Below are positions 45,146 to 54,845 of a DNA stretch of 64,000 bases, piece after piece. The notes beneath the pieces were generated by a model that searched no databases, was not told the origin of the DNA, and saw only the letters and a list, made by a program, of their open reading frames with translations. The DNA is from Cyanophora paradoxa (lineage: Eukaryota > Glaucocystophyceae > Cyanophorales > Cyanophoraceae). The stretch covers positions 141,541 through 205,540 of the forward strand of contig QPMI01000478.1 in assembly GCA_004431415.1 (NCBI GenBank), given 5' to 3'. Both the position numbers and the translations under genes were made by a program. Numbering within the stretch: position 1 is the stretch's first letter; each line of letters begins with the position of its first letter.

Positions 45146-48100
45146 TTAATTAAAAGGAACAGAATTAATACCATCTGGTAAGATGTATCTCTTTGCATCA
45201 AAGCAGTTTAGGGCAACCCTTCTACTCACAGTGTCTATTATTGTGTGATCTGCCCTTCTTTTCTGCTTTGCAGTCACAGTCTTGCTGATACCTGCAAATA
45301 AACACTGTTTAAAATCATTAAATTGGAGTTCCTCAGTTGAAGTCCCAGAGAGCTTACTCCTCTCAATCTCAGCTGTTCTGAAACTGTAAACTTTGGCTCT
45401 CAGACCCACATACTCCAGTATAGCAGAACCTGGCATCTCATTTTTGTATTTACCTGGGGTCATTCTTGAATCACCTCCAAGGTCCAAGGCATAAGATATA
45501 TTCTCTATATCTTTTTGTAAGGTCTTAGATTCGATATATAGACAGAAGGAATCAGTATCATGGAATAGTAACTTTGCTTTTGTCCATTGGGACCTTACAG
45601 TATCATAGAAGAACTGGTAATTATGCAGTTTGGCTGCATCCAAAACATAAGCCCCAATTGCAACAGGCTTATCTAGTTTCACATGCTTTGTGTAAAACTC
45701 AAAGGCAACTGCTTTTTCGTTTATGGGGCTTGTTGATTTCACCAATGGAGAGGCTGCATATTTCATAAATAGTTTCTCACTGTTTGCAATCTTAACCACA
45801 GATCTACCTCTACATGATTCAATGCATTTCCCATAGATTGAATTATTCATGAGCTTATAGAAATCAGCCTCAAATTTATTCACTGCTTTCCTTCTCATAT
45901 CAGTGTTCAGCTCAATGTAGGGTTTCATTACAGGAGCCACAGTAAATGATAGGACCCTGTGAACCTTCTTTAGTTTCATCCCTTTGTCCAACAGATACTG
46001 TAGAAGAGGCTCAGAAATCACATAGTTGGTCACAGAACCAAAGGTTGCAGTTAGCTTAGGGTCTTATCAAGCTCTTCTCCTGAGAGATCTAATAGGCTCT
46101 TTTGATATTGTGATAATTCGGCATATTCTACTATTTTCTTGTTAATAATTAGGGGAAATCACTGTGGTCTAGATATAGCCTAATTGGGTAATCCAGATCA
46201 ACTTCCAGGAAACTGGATCTGTTATCTTGTGGGTTGAATTCGGTCTCCCATCTAAAATCACCAACTGGAATTGGCTGACTCAAACAGTAGCCATACAAGT
46301 TGTTAGCATCAAACAGCATTATATGGGAGTTCTCACCATCAGCCTCAGCATACCTACAAGGCATTGTTGCAAAGCCACCCCTGATTCCCCTCTCAACAAA
46401 TTCGTATTGCTCTACATCACTTATAAGCTCTATTTTTGCCTTGGTGGTCCTAAGCATAGCATCCCAAGATAACCCAGGTGCAGATACATAATGAACTGGG
46501 TCCAATCCATATACTGAGTGTGAAAGCCTTCTGAAAGCCTGGAATTTGCTCATTAACTCATCTACATCAGCAGCCCCAAAGTCCATAAAATTACTTGCAT
46601 CAATGAACTTGTAAAGACCCCATTGCAATGAAAGGTATTGATCAAAGTTTTTCGAAAGGATTTCGATTCGCTTTTTATCACCCATGCCTGCTATTTTTCT
46701 GAAAATGAATGTCCCACAGTCATCCATTTGGTCAACAACCACTGCTACTTTTGTTTGCTTTGAGATTCTCCTATGAAGATTGCAGTTTCTGCATGCAGGA
46801 GCAATGTACTGACCTGTGTGGTGATCATGATCTCTGCATTTGAAGTTCTCCTTGGTGAACCTCTCACTGCAAAGGTAACAGTGTTTAGTAGCCCTGTAAA
46901 CAGCCTTTTGCTCATCTGTGAGTTCATTCATGGGAATATTGGTGAACAGGAAATCGATCAGCTCTCTAGCTTTGGACTCCAAGCATTCAAAGAGACCTCC
47001 CATTGGATCCTGCCCCTCAAATCGAAAATCTTGAACATCTGCCCCAGTGACTACTCTCAGGTTGACTGCTGAGACTTCCCTCTTGGATTTCGATGCATCA
47101 ATGGGGATGCTTCTATGTTCAATCTTGCAGTAGACCACAACAGGAAGCCAAACAGTTTTCCTAAGGTTTTTGAGTCCAAACTCTATTGTGGTTTCAGGTT
47201 TAGGGGTGACTCCCTTTGAGAGTCTCCAATCAATGCATCTGTTTGAGTCCACATGAGCAGTGAGTTTAGCCTCAGACCTGAATCGAGATAAGCATGTATC
47301 ACAGTAGTGTAACTTTTGATCCTTGGTTTTATCAAGGGCAACTCTTAGAAGTCTTGAGAGTGACATAATAGTAATATAGTGACCATTCCCTTCATCATCA
47401 TGAATGAGCATGAGATTAATCTTTTGCTTTCTGCCTGGGTTGCTGGATTGATGCAGCGGATATATAACATCTCCATCCATTCCAAAGATGTTTATGCTAA
47501 TGCCTGCATTTTGAGCTTCGAATTTATCAATGATTTCAGCATCACAAGGAACAGGGAATGGGATATTGTCGAAATTGAGAGCCAAAGGATTGTATGTGGA
47601 TGGTGAGTATTTCCATTTGCGATATTGTGTAAGCTCACTCCTCTTGTGGGAATTTACATCTTTCCTATGGATCCATGCCAAAATGGCATTTTCAAAGCAA
47701 GAATCATCAATATTTCGAATATTCACTGTGGCTCTCTTGGCTGCAATTGATTCTGGTGTTTTAACATAGCAGCCACCAGTTGGGGCATAACTCATAATAG
47801 CAACTCTTAGCATTTCGATTCTCTCCAATCGATAGCTATCAACAACATTCATCTGTTCCTGACACATTTGGGCTGCTTTATTCAGCTCAGTTCGAATATT
47901 TCTCGATTTGGTTAATACAAAATAATCGCTGTAAATGTATTTCGATATCCAAACCTGTGGATTGCTGACTTTTACGAACTTGCAGATAAACGACAAGCGA
48001 ACTTTGATTGCCCTGAATTGATCCAGACTATCCCTTAAACGTTTTGGTAGAGAGGTTGCAATTCTATCTAAATATTCAATCACATCTACAACAACTTCCC

Positions 48101-48389
48101 TTCTGGCTCTGTATGTGAGCCAACGATATAATTCATTCATAGCTGTTCCATCTTCTGCCTCTGGTTCTATTTGCCTCAGGCGATCGAGTTCATCAAGAGT
48201 TTCAACTTTATCATAGAGGGTATTGGCTTTTCTGGTTAATTTTGCTAAAGTGGGTCTGCCCCTTGAAATAAATCCGATTTCCCGGTCATATTCAGCCTCT
48301 GTGATTTCATGGGCTGCATACAGTGTTCCCAGTAATCCCATGAGTTCCCATTTCTTTTCTCTAATAAGTCTGTTGCTAATTCGGGGCAT
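45146..48389 (-). CDS. polB: Family B DNA polymerase, protein-primed type, broken by two frameshifts
   Basis: Replicative polymerase of the pPolB/DNA_pol_B_2 type. The N-terminal frame (48389-46149) has NIDDSCFENAILAWIH and FPVPCDAEIIDKFE, typical of Polinton/adintovirus polymerases. A C2H2-like finger (HYCDTCLSRF...HVDSNRC) and an HNH/endonuclease VII-like module (CYLCSERF, CRDHDHHTGQYI, CRNCNLHRR) follow, then PGLSWDAMLRTT, RGGFATMPCR and motif A (MLFDANNLYGYCLSQP). The C-terminal frame (46033-45146) has motif B (KLMNNSIYGK) and motif C (FHDTDSF). Between them two one-base shifts are needed: one at the CCCC run by 46149 and one near 46070. The exonuclease I motif, usually YADFE, reads YCKIE here. 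PolB and integrase form a minus-strand pair, divergent from the Zn-finger gene at 48499. Confidence 0.9.
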
Positions 48390-48456
48390 TGTTCCTAACT
48401 TGTTCCTATTAAAAGCGGAGGTTTTAAATGGGGAATTCTGAACACAAAATTTGATG

Positions 48457-48495
48457 AAAACTACTTAAAGAAATATCTTCTATATATATAAAAGG
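48457..48495 (+). promoter_or_regulatory. Viral promoter box, copy 1
   Basis: AAAACTACTTAAAGAAATAT then CTTCTATATATATAAAAGG, ending three bases before ATG 48499. A nearly identical box precedes the primase-helicase gene. Confidence 0.75.
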
Positions 48496-48498
48496 AAA

Positions 48499-49314
48499 AT
48501 GGCAGAGAAGAAATCGTATTGCCTGGAAAAGCTCAAAGCGGCTTTAATGTTGCTTTGTGGATCTGATAACTTCAATGATTATGTTGCTCTTGGAAGTAAC
48601 AGGAAACCGCTCCCTCTTTGGGCAAAGCTTGCAAAATATGGATTAAGTGACTATGACCTGCCTCCAGAGTCTGAGCATTGCGCCTGTGATCATCCAATTA
48701 AAGAGCAATGCTATATTCTGCATGTTAATAAAAAGATTGTGGTCATTGTTGGGAATTGCTGCATTTTACGATTTATTCCGAAGGGTGCCAGAGGTCAAGA
48801 TATATGTGAAAGATGTGGAGATCGGCATAAAAACCGAAAGGATAATTTCTGTAATAAGTGCAGAATCGCTTTAAAGCAAGAAGAACTGGAAAGAAAAAGA
48901 GAACTTGAAAAACAAGAGGAAGCTCGAAAGAGGCAGCTTGAATTAGAAGAAAGAGAGCGAAGACAGAGAGAATTAGAACAAGAAAGAGCAAGGAATAAAC
49001 ATGCAGTTAATCTTTTCCTGATTTGGTGCAACCAATTTATTCCGAAAATGGATAATCTTCGCAGAGATGATATAGAGAGGTTCAGAGAGGGCAGATCTGC
49101 ATTGATTGAAATGTATGCAGAACTCAGTACAACAAATACATTGGTTGCTGGGTTTCAGGTGCCTTATCTTAAAAAAGATATCGCAAAAGGATTAGATTGC
49201 AGATGGAATAAGGACAAGAAAACATGGGAGACCTTGGAAATTGAACCATTTGTAGCATTGCTAGGTAAGCATTTCAAACTTATGTATATTGAGCGATTTG
49301 GACAAAGAGGTTAG
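48499..49314 (+). CDS. Zn-binding, coiled-coil protein with DUF5710-like C-terminus
   Basis: 271 residues, intact. The N-terminal half has CACDHPIKEQCYI followed by VGNCCILRF, a cysteine/histidine arrangement found in uncharacterised proteins of large DNA viruses, then a CERCGDRH...FCNKC zinc ribbon. A charged helix of about 50 residues (KQEELERKRELEKQEEARKR) predicts a coiled coil. The C-terminus (VPYLKKDIAKGLDCRWNKDK, then KTWETLEIEPF) matches the DUF5710 pattern of VPYxEKDxAKxLGARWDxxxKxW. Its function is unknown; a DNA-binding role is plausible. Start supported by the promoter box directly upstream. It is divergent from PolB. Confidence 0.8.
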   Translation: MAEKKSYCLEKLKAALMLLCGSDNFNDYVALGSNRKPLPLWAKLAKYGLSDYDLPPESEHCACDHPIKEQCYILHVNKKIVVIVGNCCILRFIPKGARGQDICERCGDRHKNRKDNFCNKCRIALKQEELERKRELEKQEEARKRQLELEERERRQRELEQERARNKHAVNLFLIWCNQFIPKMDNLRRDDIERFREGRSALIEMYAELSTTNTLVAGFQVPYLKKDIAKGLDCRWNKDKKTWETLEIEPFVALLGKHFKLMYIERFGQRG

Positions 49315-49330
49315 AGAACAAAAAATGATT

Positions 49331-49357
49331 TAAAGAATTCTCTATATATATTAAGAG
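49331..49357 (+). promoter_or_regulatory. Viral promoter box, variant
   Basis: TAAAGAATTCTCTATATATA then TTAAGAGAGA, 13 bases before ATG 49371. Shorter and more diverged than the boxes at 48457 and 49781 but with the same TTTAAAGAA...CTATATATAT core. Confidence 0.6.
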
Positions 49358-49370
49358 AGACAAAGGAAAA

Positions 49371-49625
49371 ATGCCACTCAGTGAAGCCCAGAAGAGAGCT
49401 ATGAAGAGATATCAGCAAACTGAAAAAGGTAAGGCTCAAATAAAAAAGTTTAACGAAAAAATAGCCACACAGCTAAGAGATCTATATAACAATGATGATA
49501 CTTATAGAGCCATGAAAATAGCCAGTTCATGTCAGCGAAAGTATGCAGCCAATGCAGTCTGCTTTGTAAAATATTTATATGATGTCCCTTACTCAAATCG
49601 AGGGAGAAAATTGAAACATGTCTAA
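49371..49625 (+). CDS. Small basic protein, unknown
   Basis: 84 residues, rich in Lys/Arg/Tyr: AQKRAMKRYQQTEKGKAQIK, ending GRKLKHV. The pattern of basic residues around KRYQ resembles the basic segment of the minus-strand gene at 52614-52956 (KQKRYREDPEYREYKKQQ), suggesting DNA-binding or core proteins. It has its own promoter box. Confidence 0.65.
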   Translation: MPLSEAQKRAMKRYQQTEKGKAQIKKFNEKIATQLRDLYNNDDTYRAMKIASSCQRKYAANAVCFVKYLYDVPYSNRGRKLKHV

Positions 49626-49767
49626 ATTATTTTTCCCAGCATATTACTAGGCTGGGATATGCTGTTTATTCGCTGAAATACCCATTCATCCTTTTTGTAT
49701 CTGAACCACTCGATAAGTCGTGTGGAAATATTTCGTAGGGATACTTTCTCGATTTCCAACAAAAAAT

Positions 49768-49830
49768 GATTGGGGGACCCAAAACTACTTAAAGAAAAAT
49801 CTTCTATATATATAAAAGGGACCCCCAATC
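49768..49830 (+). promoter_or_regulatory. Promoter box inside a 13-bp inverted repeat
   Basis: GATTGGGGGACCC (49768-49780) and GGGACCCCCAATC (49818-49830) are reverse complements with one mismatch. The loop is exactly the promoter box AAAACTACTTAAAGAAAAAT then CTTCTATATATATAAAA. ATG of the primase-helicase follows at 49838. Confidence 0.75.
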
Positions 49831-49837
49831 GCTGAAA

Positions 49838-52162
49838 ATGAACGCCAAACAGACTAAATCGCTCAAATCGCTCGCTAACTGGCTCAGATCTGATGAGGAT
49901 CTAGCCAAAAACATGATTATCCCAGTGAAACCTGACAGCAAAGACCCTGTTTTCAAGCATAAGGGAGGTGCTTGGTCCTGGGAAAAGTATGAGGAAGCGC
50001 TGGCAACTAATCAGTATGTATCTTGGGGCATTCTGCTCTCAGACAACATGATGGTTATTGACTTTGATGATGAGGAGAACTTTGAGAAATTCCGGGATAT
50101 GTTTCCTGATGACTTTGATGCCAATCAGCCCATGGCAAAAACTAAAAAAGGCTATCATGTCTACTTTAAACGACCTGAGGAGTTCACTAAACTCAAAATC
50201 ACCGATAAGGCTCCTGGCTTTAAAGGCTTTGAAAAGGTTGACCTGAAAACAATCACTGGAACTGGTACTTCTGGATTGATCAATGTGTGTCCCAGTGTCA
50301 ACAAGGCTTGGGTGATCTCCCCATGGGATGATACCTGTGATTTCAATGAGCCTACTGATGACTTCAAAAAGTGGATAATAGATAACTACATCTATAAGAG
50401 TGAGTATACTGCTAATGCTACCTCACATGATGAACTGGAAAACAATATTATCAAAGAGCTGGTGGATATGGGATTTATGCATCCCAATATAATCTCTAAA
50501 ACTGAACTTGGCTTTAACTTTGATGCTGCTAACAAGGGACTCAATTGCCCATGCTGCAATGGTTCACATGAATCGAATAACTGGTATGTTATGAAAGCTA
50601 AAGGAGATGATAACAAATACATTGTGTCAAGCTACAGTGGAAATTGCAAAAAACGATTCATCTGCATTGGAATGCAATCTGATATCTTCAATCTTATAGA
50701 TAAATCCGCTGGTTCTGGTGGCGCTCATTATGATGTGAGTTTAGTATGCAAAGAGGTTCTTAAACATACATGGAGATACTCCAAAAAGTCATGGTTCAAA
50801 CTCAATACTGATACTGGGATTTGGGAGCATGATGACACAAACCTAAGATTTACCTAGATATAAGCCGTCTTGTTGTCCCCAATACCTTGGAAGGGCTGTG
50901 CATTATAGTCAAAGAGCTTTAAAGGATGAGGAAAACAAAGCAGCTTTCGAAGAAAGATCCAAAACATTGATGACCATTGCCAAAAATCTTAAACAATCAG
51001 GATTTCGCAAATCCCTTCTGACTGACTTGGTCCCACTGCTGAATGATGATGAATTCTTTGAGAAGATTGACACAGTTCCATATGTGATTGGATTCGAAAA
51101 TGGTGTATTTGATCTGACCACTATGACTTTCAGAAAGGGTAAACTGGAAGATATGGTGAGCAAGACTGTGGGTTATGACTATACTGAAAATGTAGACCCC
51201 AAGAAATAGAGCATCTCAATCAGATTTATAAAGAGATTGTGGATGATCCAGCAGAGCGAAAGTATCTTCTGGCATCCATTGCAATTGCCCTTAGTGGATC
51301 AACTAAATCCCAGAAGTTCTATATGTGGACTGGTGCTGGTGCTAATGGTAAATCACTTGTTCAGGAATACTGCAAACAGATATCTGGTCGCTATTACAGC
51401 CCTCTCGAAATATCCTATTGGACTAAGCCTAAAAAGAACTCATCAGAGGCTACTCCTGAACTTGCCAAACTCCTTGGAAAGCGACTTGTATTCAGTAATG
51501 AGGCTGAAGATGGTGATAAACTGCAGATCTCCAAGATTAAGGAGGTCACAGGTGGAAATGAAATGACTGTGAGAGCCTTGTTCAAAGACCCAGTTATCCT
51601 TACCCCAATGTTTCAGGTCTACATTACAACTAATGACAATTTGACTATAAATAAACCAGACTTTGCAATTCAAAGAAGACTTTCCTATCAGAGATTCAAT
51701 AATATATTCAGAGAGAAGCCAGAAGCTGGTCAAAAGAAAGCTGACCCAACTCTGTTCACACTTCTACACAATGATGATGAGTATAAGATGGCTCACATGA
51801 AGATATTACTGGATATGTGGAAGAACAAAGAGGTTGAAGAGATCTTAAGAAGTCCCCCTCAATCGATTATTGAACAGGGAATTAACTTTATAGCTGAAAA
51901 TGATAAGATTGGTGAATGGCTTCGAGATAATTTCGAGGTTACACATAATGCTAACGACTTTGTTTCCAGTGATATCATTTACAAATCATACAAAAGTGTT
52001 GATGATAAAGTTGAATGTGTATCTGTTATGAAGAGAGTAAGGGAGATCTTCAATGTTAAATCAGAGGTTAAACGAATTCATGGAACCAGAGCAAGGGGCT
52101 ACATTGGACTTCGAAAGATAACAAGGGTTCAAGAAGACAATGGAGAGGATGTTGAATATTAA
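49838..52162 (+). CDS. AEP primase fused to SF3 (D5-like) helicase, frameshifted
   Basis: Replication primase-helicase. The first frame (49838-50857) is an archaeo-eukaryotic primase-type domain: VIDFDD with D75 and D77, KGYHVYF with H107, and VDLKT with D135, the three AEP motifs. A zinc-ribbon-like CPCCNGSHES...CKKRFIC region follows. The middle frame (about 50853-51206) is D5_N-like (VIGFENGVFDLTT). The last frame (about 51200-52162) is the SF3 helicase: Walker A GAGANGKS, B-type LVFSNEAE, motif C QVYITTNDN and arginine finger QRRL, then a C-terminal DNA-binding-like tail ending GEDVEY. At least two and probably three one-base shifts separate these frames (50840-50900, around 51205). Expected full length is about 770 residues. 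Confidence 0.88.
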
Positions 52163-52225
52163 ACGAAACGATTAATGATTGATTTGTATATGTAATTTTT
52201 ATAGCCTTACTGGAAATGGTGTTGT

Positions 52226-52335
52226 TCACAGGTGTCACAGGTCCATCCCAGGGAAAGTCAAACATAAAAAATGATTAAGAAAATCGGTGGGATAGACCTG
52301 TGACACCTGTGACACCTGTGACACCTGTGACACCG
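52226..52335. repeat. TGTCACAGG palindrome, copy 3 (internal)
   Basis: TTCACAGGTGTCACAGGTCC then ATCCCAG, an AT-rich loop of about 30 bp, GGTGGGATAGACCTGTGACA and three further CCTGTGACA units. It is the same element as at 42.0-42.3 kb but 10 kb away, in the gap after the helicase gene. The triplet repeat makes an in-frame VTPVTPVTP, which I do not regard as coding. Confidence 0.85.
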
Positions 52336-52401
52336 ATCGAAAAAGACCAAAATTTGACAAGAATACTTAAGGCTTACTTGATTGTGTATAGTGAAGACAA
52401 A

Positions 52402-52623
52402 ATGGCAAAGACTCTTGATGAGATGACCATGACTGAGTTAGATAAATGCATAAAGCATGGAGATATTGGAGCATATATCGAAATGTCACAGAGATTGATA
52501 GGTTACAATATGTATGCAGCAAAACCAAAAAGAAATAGATCAGTAAACATTCACATTACTGTTTCAGTGTCTGAGAATGCAAACAAAAAACAACAAAAGC
52601 ATATTTACAAAACTTATGTGTGA
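52402..52623 (+). CDS. Small unknown protein
   Basis: 73 residues from the Met of MAKTLDEMTMTELDKCIKHG. I prefer this start to the in-frame one at 52300, because the earlier codons come from the palindrome. The N-terminal half is helical, the C-terminal half basic (KPKRNRSVNIHITVSVS). The family is not recognised. Its 3' end overlaps the convergent minus-strand gene by about 10 bases. Confidence 0.55.
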   Translation: MAKTLDEMTMTELDKCIKHGDIGAYIEMSQRLIGYNMYAAKPKRNRSVNIHITVSVSENANKKQQKHIYKTYV

Positions 52624-52956
52624 CTTGATTGCAAGTATAAAGCCAATTCCTTTGTATATATTTTTATAGCTGCCTCAGTGGCATACTGAGACCGCTTTTT
52701 CTCAATTATCTTATAGACCTGGGGGTCCATTGCTACTATCAGTGGGCAAATAATATTTAATCGGTCTCCCTCTAGGTCTCTGCTCCTCTTTTTGGGCTTT
52801 TCTTCGATAATAGGATGCCAAAGCTTGTTGTTTCTTATACTCTCTATATTCTGGGTCCTCTCTATATCGTTTCTGCTTTGCCAGTATGTGTCTAATAGCA
52901 CCCTCAGTTAAAGGCTCATCATTGGTAAACTCGATTAAACTAATTGTATCCTCCAT
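52614..52956 (-). CDS. Small basic protein, one frameshift
   Basis: Starts MEDTISLIEFTNDEPLTEGA, then IRHILAKQKRYREDPEYREY with a basic stretch to GRPIKYYLPT. After a one-base shift near 52730 it continues in another frame with DPQVYKIIEKKRSQYATEAA to LQSSHT at 52614. Basic residues and KRYxxxPEY motifs suggest a nucleic-acid-binding or core protein. The start overlaps the end of the preceding minus-strand gene by 17 bases, as in a translationally coupled pair. Confidence 0.55.
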
Positions 52957-53212
52957 TAATATTTGCAGAGAAAACGTTTTCACCAGGTAAAGAACTTCTC
53001 CTTGGATACTCCTGTTGCTCATATGTATACTCTGTGGGGTCTGCTGGCATTGACTCCACAGACACTGTTGATCTTCTTCTCTCTCTTGCTTCTGAGGCAT
53101 TATCCTCATTATCTGACATCTCAAACTCTATTGTTGTGTCACAGCATCCACTGTGGCAATTGCTGACCACATGCAGACTGAGCATCTCAATAAACTTTCG
53201 TATTATATCCAT
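52940..53212 (-). CDS. Small unknown protein, Cys-containing N-terminus
   Basis: 90 residues, intact: MDIIRKFIEMLSLHVVSNCH, then SGCCDTTIEFEMSDNEDNAS, Arg/Ser-rich and ending SANINGGYN. It sits 22 bp after the 244-residue gene on the same strand. No family recognised. The acidic/Ser-rich C-terminal half is probably disordered. Confidence 0.5.
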   Translation of the reverse strand: MDIIRKFIEMLSLHVVSNCHSGCCDTTIEFEMSDNEDNASEARERRRSTVSVESMPADPTEYTYEQQEYPRRSSLPGENVFSANINGGYN

Positions 53213-53234
53213 GTCTCTAATAAAACAGAGAAAA

Positions 53235-53969
53235 TTAAAGCCAAACTCGTCTTTTATATACTGTTGGGGCTACTCCCTTTTCTACTTCAGCTTTGGTGGC
53301 ACCAGGTTCAATGGTTCCCTTTTGGGTTTTTGTTTTCATTTCATCTACTGCCTGCTCATCGATTTGGTTCTCTTTCTTAGCAATAAACTGTTTATCTGGG
53401 ACACCAGTAATGCCCATTTTATAAACTTCCTTTCGAAGCATCTCCTTTAGCTTAGCCCTCTCTTTCTTCTCAGTAACATACTGCTCCAAGGCACTGGATT
53501 TGGCTTCCAAGTCTTTGAGTTTAGCAGTCATCTCATCCCATTGAGCTTTGGGAATTCGATGAATATTTTGAGTGGGAGCAGTCTTATATGTGACTTCACC
53601 AGCCATAGACTGGATAACCTTGTCTGATTCCTTACTTAGACCTTCACCTTTGCGAGCCAGTGATAGATCTTGCAAGCCTAAACCTTTATCATCAGCAGCA
53701 CCAATAATTCGCCTGGCACCCTCAGCAACAGCTTTCATTTTTGAGGCTTCTGGTGATATATTGAGTTGGTCACTGGTTGAAGCCTGTGGGGCTTTGTCAT
53801 CGACTGATTCCTCATAGGCAGCATTGAGGGGGTCTTCTTCTTGCTGTGAGGGCTTCACCTCATTCATACCATTGAATTTCATTGGTTCAGTATTAATGGA
53901 TCCATTGTTTCCACCACCTGAATAGCCAACAGCCCCAGCTGGGATCCCTATCTTTCGTTTGGGAGGCAT
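53235..53969 (-). CDS. Unknown protein in the morphogenesis cluster, coiled coil
   Basis: 244 residues, intact. Starts MPPKRKIGIPAGAVGYSGGG, followed by a low-complexity region, a helical region (WDEMTAKLKDLEAKSSALEQ, YVTEKKERAKLKEMLRKEVY) and a C-terminal YKRRVWL. It lies between the packaging ATPase (28 bp upstream) and small genes downstream, all on the minus strand, so a structural, core or scaffold role is likely. A maturation protease would be expected near this position in related viruses, but no His/Asp/Cys protease motif is visible. Confidence 0.6.
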   Translation of the reverse strand: MPPKRKIGIPAGAVGYSGGGNNGSINTEPMKFNGMNEVKPSQQEEDPLNAAYEESVDDKAPQASTSDQLNISPEASKMKAVAEGARRIIGAADDKGLGLQDLSLARKGEGLSKESDKVIQSMAGEVTYKTAPTQNIHRIPKAQWDEMTAKLKDLEAKSSALEQYVTEKKERAKLKEMLRKEVYKMGITGVPDKQFIAKKENQIDEQAVDEMKTKTQKGTIEPGATKAEVEKGVAPTVYKRRVWL

Positions 53970-53997
53970 TGTATCTTTATTAGAATGAGAGATAATT

Positions 53998-54780
53998 TTA
54001 TAAACCGCGTTTATATCGCATCAATTTATTGCTATGGACTTGGCTTTTCACTTCTTTGGGGGCTTCCTCTTTTTCTGGTGGTTTCAGTTCATCCTCTTTC
54101 TTTTTTGGCTTCCTGTGGAAGCGAGGAAATGGGAAATCTTTCACAAGCTCAGCTTTATCTACATAGTATTTAACTGAGTAGTTTGCAGAGGACCAAATGA
54201 TATACTGATAGGAGTGAACATACTCTTCAAACATCTTGTAGAAATCCTCTTTATTTCGCATTATATTGTATTCTTCCTCTATGGCTTCAAGTTCTTTGCG
54301 ATTAGCAGCACTGAGAAACATAGCATAGTCAGAATTGACTCGAATAGTCGAAGAGACTTTTCTTAGCTTTTGTGTGATGCAGATAATGGATATTTTCGAA
54401 TGGCGACCTCTGGAATACAGAGATCCGATTATTTTATCCCTTGTGAGATCGACTATCTCATTATCGATTAAATCATCTAAAACTACACATAACTGGTTAA
54501 CAGGTTCACCCTTTTCTATTTTCTCTTGCCTCTCATCTAGCAATTTAGCAATGTAAGGGGCATCCCATTTTCCCAGTTGCAGTGTTGCCACTTTATCCCA
54601 GAAATGATTGAAGCTGGTTCCACTCACAACTAATACAACATCAATCTTTTTGGCATCATGCAACTGCTTCAACCAATACTTTACAGCTTCTGATTTACCA
54701 GTTGCTGATTTTCCTATTGCCAATACACGAAATGGTGGTTCTATCATTTCACCAGCCACAAATTCATCCAGATCATTCAT
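53998..54780 (-). CDS. A32-like (FtsK/HerA) DNA packaging ATPase
   Basis: 260 residues, intact. Pumps viral DNA into the capsid. Walker A is GKSATGKS (residues 23-30) in RVLAIGKSATGKSEAVKYWL; Walker B is QLCVVLDDLID (about 97-107); the sensor region reads SLYSRGRHSKISIICITQ, the usual A32 'GRH..ISI..xTQ' motif. The C-terminal tail is Lys/Glu/Pro-rich and ends LMRYKRGL, longer than a minimal ATPase. It lies between the capsid gene and the unknown 244-residue gene, the usual ATPase-capsid neighbourhood. The upstream AT-rich segment AAATAAAGACAGATAAAAAT may be its promoter. Confidence 0.92.
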   Translation of the reverse strand: MNDLDEFVAGEMIEPPFRVLAIGKSATGKSEAVKYWLKQLHDAKKIDVVLVVSGTSFNHFWDKVATLQLGKWDAPYIAKLLDERQEKIEKGEPVNQLCVVLDDLIDNEIVDLTRDKIIGSLYSRGRHSKISIICITQKLRKVSSTIRVNSDYAMFLSAANRKELEAIEEEYNIMRNKEDFYKMFEEYVHSYQYIIWSSANYSVKYYVDKAELVKDFPFPRFHRKPKKKEDELKPPEKEEAPKEVKSQVHSNKLMRYKRGL

Positions 54781-54845
54781 TGTTGTATATCTTTCTAAAT
54801 AAAGACAGATAAAAATAATGCAGGAAGACTGAATATCGTAACAAT

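Noticed and set aside
46034-46148. Treating the PolB break as an intron
   Set aside because: The missing piece is coding in shifted frames right through the gap, with no donor/acceptor pair, so frameshifts explain it better.
52300-52401. N-terminal extension VTPVTPVTP of the 52.4-kb gene
   Set aside because: Comes from the palindromic repeat. The internal Met at 52402 is a more natural start.
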